DNA from: Hyposmocoma kahamanoa
Taxonomy: Eukaryota; Arthropoda; Insecta; Lepidoptera; Cosmopterigidae
Assembly: GCF_003589595.1 (NCBI RefSeq)
Contig: NW_020654684.1
Span: forward strand, 3,244,641 to 3,308,640
Length of the DNA stretch: 64,000 nucleotides
Direction: 5' to 3'
Of this stretch, positions 58,871 through 64,000 are shown piece after piece. Within the stretch, counting starts at the first letter, position 1; every line of letters starts with the position of its first letter. The position numbers were made by a program, and so were the translations under genes. The notes under the pieces were generated by a model. It was not told the DNA's origin. It ran no database searches and was given only the letters and a program-made list of their open reading frames with translations.

Positions 58871-59844
58871 TAGGATCGAATTGACCAATTCGGCAAACGA
58901 ACTTTTTAAATAGTTTCTTCAGTATTCTGGGTAGTGTATTGGAGCTCATGTCTTTAACTTAGTACTCATACTATGACATTCACTAGTTCGAGATCAAGTA
59001 ATTGGTTGCCTGACACATAAAAAAACCCCATGAACAAGATGAAACATGTATACAAATTGCAACAGACATATAGGTAAGTTAAACATGTCTACGAGTCAGA
59101 GATTTGAAAAAAAATGTACATATTTTTTCAAATTATGGTTTAATTTTCCAGCGATATCGGAATTCTTCAATCCATCAAAATATAAGCCTCAGTTTCAGAT
59201 ATCACTTCCTCATTTGATACAAATTGGTAAAAATCAGATATAAAGACAAATGAGGCCAAATCTGGTGATACCTGAGGATGTGGCAATAGTTCAACAAGTT
59301 TTGATATTCTGATGCCACATGACAAAAAAAAAATTGAAATTCCGTTTTTGCCATCTTCAAAAAATATATCGACTTCAACCTTTTAACTTAACATTTCAAA
59401 TTTTTCTTTCGCGCTAATTTTAAAAGTGTAAAGGAGTTTTAAATTAAGAAATTAGAATAAATACCGAAAAAGTTTTGATTTAACGTTAAGTTACATAATG
59501 ATTACTATACGAAATTGAATAACTTCTTATTTATTCTATTATAAAGCCCGGTAAATTGGGCATACGTTATATAGGTTAAATTAAACGTGAGAATTGTTTG
59601 TAAATCACTGCTCGACATAAATTCCGATAATTTAATAAGCGACACACGCAAATGACATCGAGGAACGATAAATCTATAAGAAATGGCAAATTGGGGTTGT
59701 TACAGCCAGGGGTGTTATGGACGATGGTGCTAAATGGAGCTGCGAGTTCAAATTTAGTCTCAAAAAATCAGAGATTAAAATAACTTGAATTTATACGCCA
59801 CACTGGCCCAGTGCGGGTTGGGAATTTGACACGGGATTGTGAAC

Positions 59845-60272
59845 CAGGGTTGTTGCGAATATCCGCTTCCGCATCAGCATCTGCATTCATCGATGCTGAT
59901 ATGCATTACCGATGTTCGAGTAGTATAGTATAATATGATGATAGGCACGCTGGAATAATTTAAAAACCGTTCAGAAACAGACTGCAAGACGAAAAAGCAG
60001 CTCAGTTGTTATTTTTAAAATATAACTTTGATAAAATTCCACAACGATTAAGCTAGGCAGATTGATTGTTTTCATGCAGATTGATTATTTTGTAATAAAT
60101 GTCACAAAATCATTGAAATAATATTTTATTATACTGCCAAGGAAAATAGAAATCTTTTTCATGTAGATAGATTCATTAAGGATCGATGTACATTTTAAAT
60201 ATGTAAAATCAGAATCCGCGTCAGCATCAGCATCCGCTGATGTGTACAAAACCGGCATCAGCAACAACCTTG
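59845..60272. mobile_element. hAT-like MITE with 8-base target duplication
   Basis: 428 bases. Ends cagggttgttgc and gcaacaaccttg (11 of 12 inverted matches); flanked by ttgtgaac (59837-59844) and ctgtgaac (60273-60280), a 7 of 8 match to an 8-base target duplication as made by hAT transposases. Sub-terminal gcatcagcatc motifs face each other on both sides. No transposase frame. In intron 2. Confidence 0.8.
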
Positions 60273-60844
60273 CTGTGAACCGTCTTCAACATGCAGGGTT
60301 CGACACGATGTTTTCCTTCATCCATATAACCTAGAAATTTAAAAGTCACAGGTAAATGAACAGTCGAAATCCCAATTAAGATGTAATTACTCTCCTGGTG
60401 AGCTACCACAGCGCTCTTGCATACATAATTGAAACAGGATGTGATTTACGATAACATAAATCCACGACACATCAATAAAACCACGTATATTTATTTTCTC
60501 AAACAAACCAACTTTGAGGCCGTTTACAGGGCCCATGACCACCCGTGACCACGGGACCTTTATTCGTTGTTTCATTTCCTATGTATAATAATCGCGAAAA
60601 ACTAAAAATTTGATACAGAATGTGATTGTTGAACCCATGAATCTATGTAAAGTATTTTTTTTTTTAAAGACTGGGACGTTTTCTCCGACCTCCTAAACCG
60701 CTTGTACTAATCTAATTATTTTCATGTGATACTCATTCGTCGTATGTACCTACTAGAATTCTTTAATCGCCAATTCGCTGCCCCAAAGGTTTTACCACTA
60801 ATATTTTTCTAAATTATTTTCGTTTTTATGTGTAAACTCCTCAT

Positions 60845-61100
60845 AACGGGAAGGGTACTATAACCTCTACAAGCACAGGGACCTTTTAAGTTCAGGTCCT
60901 GACCCCGGAATAGCCAGTGTAAAGGGTTGTCACAAGCCGCTGCCACTGACTTCATCCAGTTCTCAAGAGGCTACTGCCTCCAGTGAGCCGCCCCGGGTGC
61001 ACGACAGTACCCTCCCTATTTTTCAGATAGATACTATAGTAATCCTGCAGTCATTTTGCCGAGTCACAATAAAAAAAAGAAAAAAAAAGAAAGAAAATCC
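60845..61100 (+). repeat. Repeat family Q copy 2 with A-rich tail
   Basis: Same blocks as at 58583-58725 (about 93% similar by eye over 140 bases), then gccgccccgggtgcacgaca and a tail cacaataaaaaaaagaaaaa, so this copy shows the 3' end: an A-rich tail that points to retroposition. Confidence 0.65.
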
Positions 61101-61876
61101 ACTGGCCCTTTTACCATCTGAGCCCCTTCTGTTCGGCTACGTATGACACGACAAGTTTTTGAGCGTTTTTTATTTTGAACTTTTTTCGCCATAATTTACC
61201 TAACCCTTACTGGTACCAACAGCCTGTTTTATTTAAATTAAACTTCTTTTTATACATAAAATTAAATTGCTTTCACTAGATATTTTAATGAAAATTTGCT
61301 TAAAGAGAAATGTGTATGTAAAATGTATATCACCTGCCAAACAAAGTTTCATATTTTATTTTCAAGCAATAAACGTTTTACGTGCTCGCACGTAAAAATA
61401 ACAGTTCAAAAGGGTTTATTTTACATAGAAACACAGAGAACATAATAACGTTCCCGGGGCTCGGAGTGAAAATTTATAATGTATTCGTGTGCCTTTAAAT
61501 TTCACTTTTGTTCAGAACAGTTACGAGAAAACATGGTAATTCTTTGTACGATATTAAACCGTTTTGTTGAAACCGAGATATTTAAATGTTACTCAAATAT
61601 CAGAGAATAGTAAAGATCATGAAGAGCGTGTCGGACACACGCGAGTTTAGAGTTAGTAAAACTGGTGGTTACTTGATATAGGTATTTCATGTAAGACACG
61701 TTGCCTGAATATATTTAGCCATAGATAGTTCTTTCATCATATTTCCTTCATTAGTGAACTGTATTTTCGATGCTCTTGGTAAAGTCACAATTTTCGGAAC
61801 GTAATTCAGTTGTATTTTTTATCTGAAGCGCCTTACAAAGTAAGGCTTTCGGTTTGAAAGTATTAGGACTACATAC

Positions 61877-62019
61877 CACAGCATAGGATCTCGTTTGGGA
61901 TCAGTAGCGGGCGCGTCGTGCGGCAGATCCAGCTGGGCGAAGAGCGGGAACAGAACTTGCACTCCGCCGATGGAGTTCAGTGCGCTGTGGATTGAGTGGG
62001 TCACCACTGCCTTAACCTC
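61877..62019 (-). CDS. rg: Neurobeachin exon 2 of window ([16 protein letters not shown])
   Basis: 143 bases, 47 codons plus two bases (window residues 48-94, split codon 95). The acceptor is tttcgcag before GAGGTTAAGGC and the donor is CTGTG followed by gtatgt. The peptide [19 protein letters not shown] and then [12 protein letters not shown] is one of the most conserved stretches of the family. The following [17 protein letters not shown] is a variable loop, where family members differ in length. It starts the armadillo-like/DUF4704 part. The downstream intron (52768-61876) is the longest fully contained one in the window. Confidence 0.94.
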
Positions 62020-62252
62020 CTGCGAAACCAAATTTATATCATTAAGAACAAAAACATTCAACTTTATGTAATAAATGTATTTTTATTAAAACTTTCCGTT
62101 CCGAATGTTACATACAGCGTTATAAATCAAGCAACTTGATCTTTATTCATACAGAGTTCGTAAGCGGAAAGTCCTTTTGTTAAAAAACTTGACTTTGTCA
62201 TATTTCTTAAGATTATCGGAAAAATAAAATGTACCAAGCGTCCATAACTTAC

Positions 62253-62393
62253 CTGCAGCATCAACGCGTGTGGCGTGTGAACGAAGTAGGACACGTTTCC
62301 CTTAGGCGCAGACTGAAGGCAGAGCTGACCATCAGTCGCCACCGGATTGTACATAAACACTATTGCTGACGACAGCTTACCGTCGTATAGCAC
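62253..62393 (-). CDS. rg: Neurobeachin exon 1 of window (YDGKL segment)
   Basis: 141 bases, 47 codons, phase 0 to 0 (window residues 1-47). The acceptor reads ttcacag before GTGCTATACGACGG and the donor is CTGCAG followed by gtaagt. The peptide runs [16 protein letters not shown] through HTPHALMLQ and matches the segment after the N-terminal lectin-like region of neurobeachin. It is separated from the next exon by a short 233-base intron. The coding sequence must continue upstream beyond position 64000, because the acceptor is strong and the family has several hundred residues before this point; no further exon was recognised in 62394-64000. Confidence 0.93.
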
Positions 62394-63010
62394 CTGTGAA
62401 GAACATTCTATTAGAACATTTCGAATTCGATGGAGGATTCCAGAAAGTTCGCTAAGAATTTGATAAGAAACTAAGCCAGTCATATTTATTTTTAAGAAAA
62501 AATTGAATTTAAAAATTGGATGTACATTTTACAGAAAAGTTTGAAAACAATACGTATGTATTGTATATATTAGAGATAATAATACATCTCTGGTACTAAA
62601 GACAAGGATGAGCGGTTTTTGTAGAGTAGGGGAACAGTTATTGAAAACTGAAACTTAATACCATCGTTTAACGACTTATTGATGGAACATCTATCTAAAA
62701 TACACAAAAGGAAGTCACAAGCTAAAACTTTTAAACTCAAGCAGTTTCTAATGTAAAAGTTTAATTCAATTTATTAAACTAGAACGAAGTTCGTCAGTTA
62801 AAGCTATACAGTTTAATTGACTTAGAAAAAGTTAAAGGTAGATTTGAAACTGTTAAAGTAATTAACTTGAGTTTTGTTTAGCATAACTGTACCAGCGGAA
62901 AGGATTACAAAAATTGTTAATTCTATCCAAAGCTTTTTAAACTTTTTTTTTATTAATTTAAAACTTTTTCTTCCCGTTTGAAATTTATATACGGCAATTT
63001 AAGGTTAACA

Positions 63011-63034
63011 GAGATGTGATTTTAATCACATCTC
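63011..63034. repeat. Perfect 11-base-pair inverted repeat
   Basis: gagatgtgatt, two-base loop, aatcacatctc. Upstream of exon 1, in the right-hand flanking intron. Small; no further structure seen around it. Confidence 0.7.
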
Positions 63035-63792
63035 GAGGAAGTTGTAGTCGTAATGGTTATATTGTATACTTAACTTTAGAAATTCGTTTTAATTTAATTT
63101 TTATTTTAACAAAAAATAACGACATACAACATGCAAGCACCAGGAACACAGAGATATATCACAACATGAAAAAAGCACACAATATAAATTGCGTGCAAAC
63201 TGAAAAACATGAATTTAATAAATATTAGACAAAACACTCCTAGGGTCGTCTTTCAAAAGTGTTGTATAAATGCGATAACTCGATTAATTCTTGCCTTTTA
63301 AGAAGTTAAGCCTTTCCCTTTTAAGCTTACATAGTTCCATCAAACAATCGAGGATTGTGTAATTTAAAAGATGACCAAGTTTGATAGAGTGATCAGCTTA
63401 CACGGGTTCAAGGCTAAATTTTTACCCACAACATTCATTAGTTAACATAACAGAACCCTTAAGTTGATAACTTCATCAGATCTCAATTAATCCCACATAT
63501 AACACCACAAATCACCAACAATAAGCACAACATGTTACAAATGTAATAATTATTACACTAACGAGGGTTGGAACACAGAAATAGGATATTTATTATTGTT
63601 AGGGATAATATAGAGTTAAATAAAACATGCCTGTGGAAAAGTGGTTCAATATAGTTCTTTAAAGGAATACATTTAAAAAACGTGGGCTAAAATCGTAAAC
63701 CTCTAATGTAAATTTTTGAATAGGTACGAAATACAGAATAACTAGAAAGAATTATATGACAAACTAGGTTTACATTTTTAATTATAATTTGG

Positions 63793-64000
63793 ATAAAATG
63801 GCGACAGGTCACAGGCACTATTTGCGATCGGCGAATGCCCCTTAAGCTAAAGGGGAAAATTTACAAGACCGTGATTAGACCTGAGATGTTGTATGGATCA
63901 GAATGTTGGGCGATGAAAAGGGAGGATGAACGAACTGTGCATGTATCGGAAATGCGAATGTTGACATGGATGTGCGGAGTGACGAGAAAGGATAAGATAA
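63793..64000 (+). mobile_element. RTE-type LINE ORF2 (5'-truncated, runs off the window)
   Basis: An uninterrupted frame to the window edge reads KWRQVTGTICDRRMPLKLKG, then KIYKTVIRPEMLYGSECWAM and RMLTWMCGVTRKDKI. The CDRRMPxKLKGKxYKT..RPxxLYGxECW..MRMLRWMCGVTR pattern is diagnostic of the C-terminal part of RTE reverse-transcriptase proteins. The frame opens abruptly inside the protein, showing 5' truncation at about 63793. Inserted in an intron upstream of exon 1, on the strand opposite to the host gene. Confidence 0.85.

Larger units (their letters stand above)
52768..61876. other. Intron 2: 9.1 kb of repeats and unassigned AT-rich sequence
   Basis: The longest intron fully inside the window. 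Besides the elements listed individually (RT fragment, RTE tail, LINE fragment at 56450-57045, repeats P and Q, hAT-like MITE), the stretches 53740-56440, 57060-57540, 57700-58580, 58870-59840 and 61100-61870 show no convincing gene. A CG-rich patch with tandem cgcgacgcgacgc motifs lies at 57090-57180 and has no evident role. Confidence 0.6.
19466..62393 (-). other. rg: Neurobeachin (rugose/DAKAP550) gene, central part, 26 exons
   Basis: Gene-level entry. Family knowledge: neurobeachin is a very large cytoplasmic BEACH-domain scaffold acting in membrane and receptor traffic, and the Drosophila homologue rugose (DAKAP550) tethers PKA RII. Seen here: 26 exons on the minus strand, all with GT-AG borders, whose phases join into 1879 codons without a stop. 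Motifs recognisable from the family include [75 protein letters not shown] and YFEVDEDD, in the correct order. Both ends are missing: the N-terminal lectin-like part lies past the right edge, and most of PH, BEACH and WD40 is not visible. Intron sizes range from 87 to about 9100 bases. LRBA is the vertebrate paralogue; insects usually have one NBEA/LRBA-type gene, so the symbol rg is used by orthology. Identity confidence is high; individual borders are discussed per exon. Confidence 0.95.

Overview
The window is AT-rich animal DNA. It carries one recognisable host protein-coding gene on the minus strand, in many exons with GT-AG introns. The repeats are of kinds common in moths and butterflies: tRNA-headed SINEs, RTE- and CR1/Jockey-like LINE ends, hAT-like MITEs and a GGAGGAGG-type dispersed repeat. 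I infer a lepidopteran nuclear genome from the repeats and the insect-like protein; the species cannot be named from the sequence.

The gene is the middle of neurobeachin (Drosophila rugose / DAKAP550), a giant BEACH-family scaffold that works in vesicle traffic and binds PKA. I traced 26 exons from 62393 down to 19466. Their reading phases join without a break into 5637 coding bases (1879 codons), with no stop and a plausible splice site at every edge. In order they encode: the end of the N-terminal region and the armadillo-like/DUF4704 region (exons 1-8, 62393-41977); one 1660-base exon coding a long acidic, Ser/Thr-rich disordered linker with two candidate PKA-anchoring helices (exon 9); conserved segments starting FSPGP...FRIPEF and running to SKYRDILEP (exons 10-15); a poorly conserved linker (exons 16-20); the DUF1088 region (exons 21-24); and the start of the PH-BEACH domain (exons 25-26). 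The first exons lie beyond position 64000. The rest of the PH domain, the BEACH domain and the WD40 repeats were not found in 1-19465, so that stretch is read as one very long intron, or as sequence in which I missed short exons. Exon numbers are local to this window.

Layout: 1-19465 is repeat-rich and has no host exon that I can see. It holds a LINE tail, SINEs, a hAT-like MITE, a LINE reverse-transcriptase fragment, an internally deleted LTR element and a long-terminal-repeat MITE. 19466-26843 holds a cluster of exons, locally very GC-rich at 20088-20464 and 22304-22446, with a nest of SINEs against one splice acceptor. 26844-36257 has scattered exons, a palindromic MITE and a possible His/Pro-rich cassette exon. 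36258-43387 is the exon-dense core. 43388-61876 has long introns with LINE and SINE debris and two unexplained fold-back structures. 61877-62393 has two exons. The right edge enters an RTE-type retrotransposon.

No bacterial-type system, CRISPR array or host RNA gene was seen. The observations most worth a second look are the paired PKA-anchoring helices, the His-rich cassette exon, the fold-back structures at 48569-48686 and 46403-46444, the tandem splice sites at exons 21 and 24, and the SINE nest beside exon 23.
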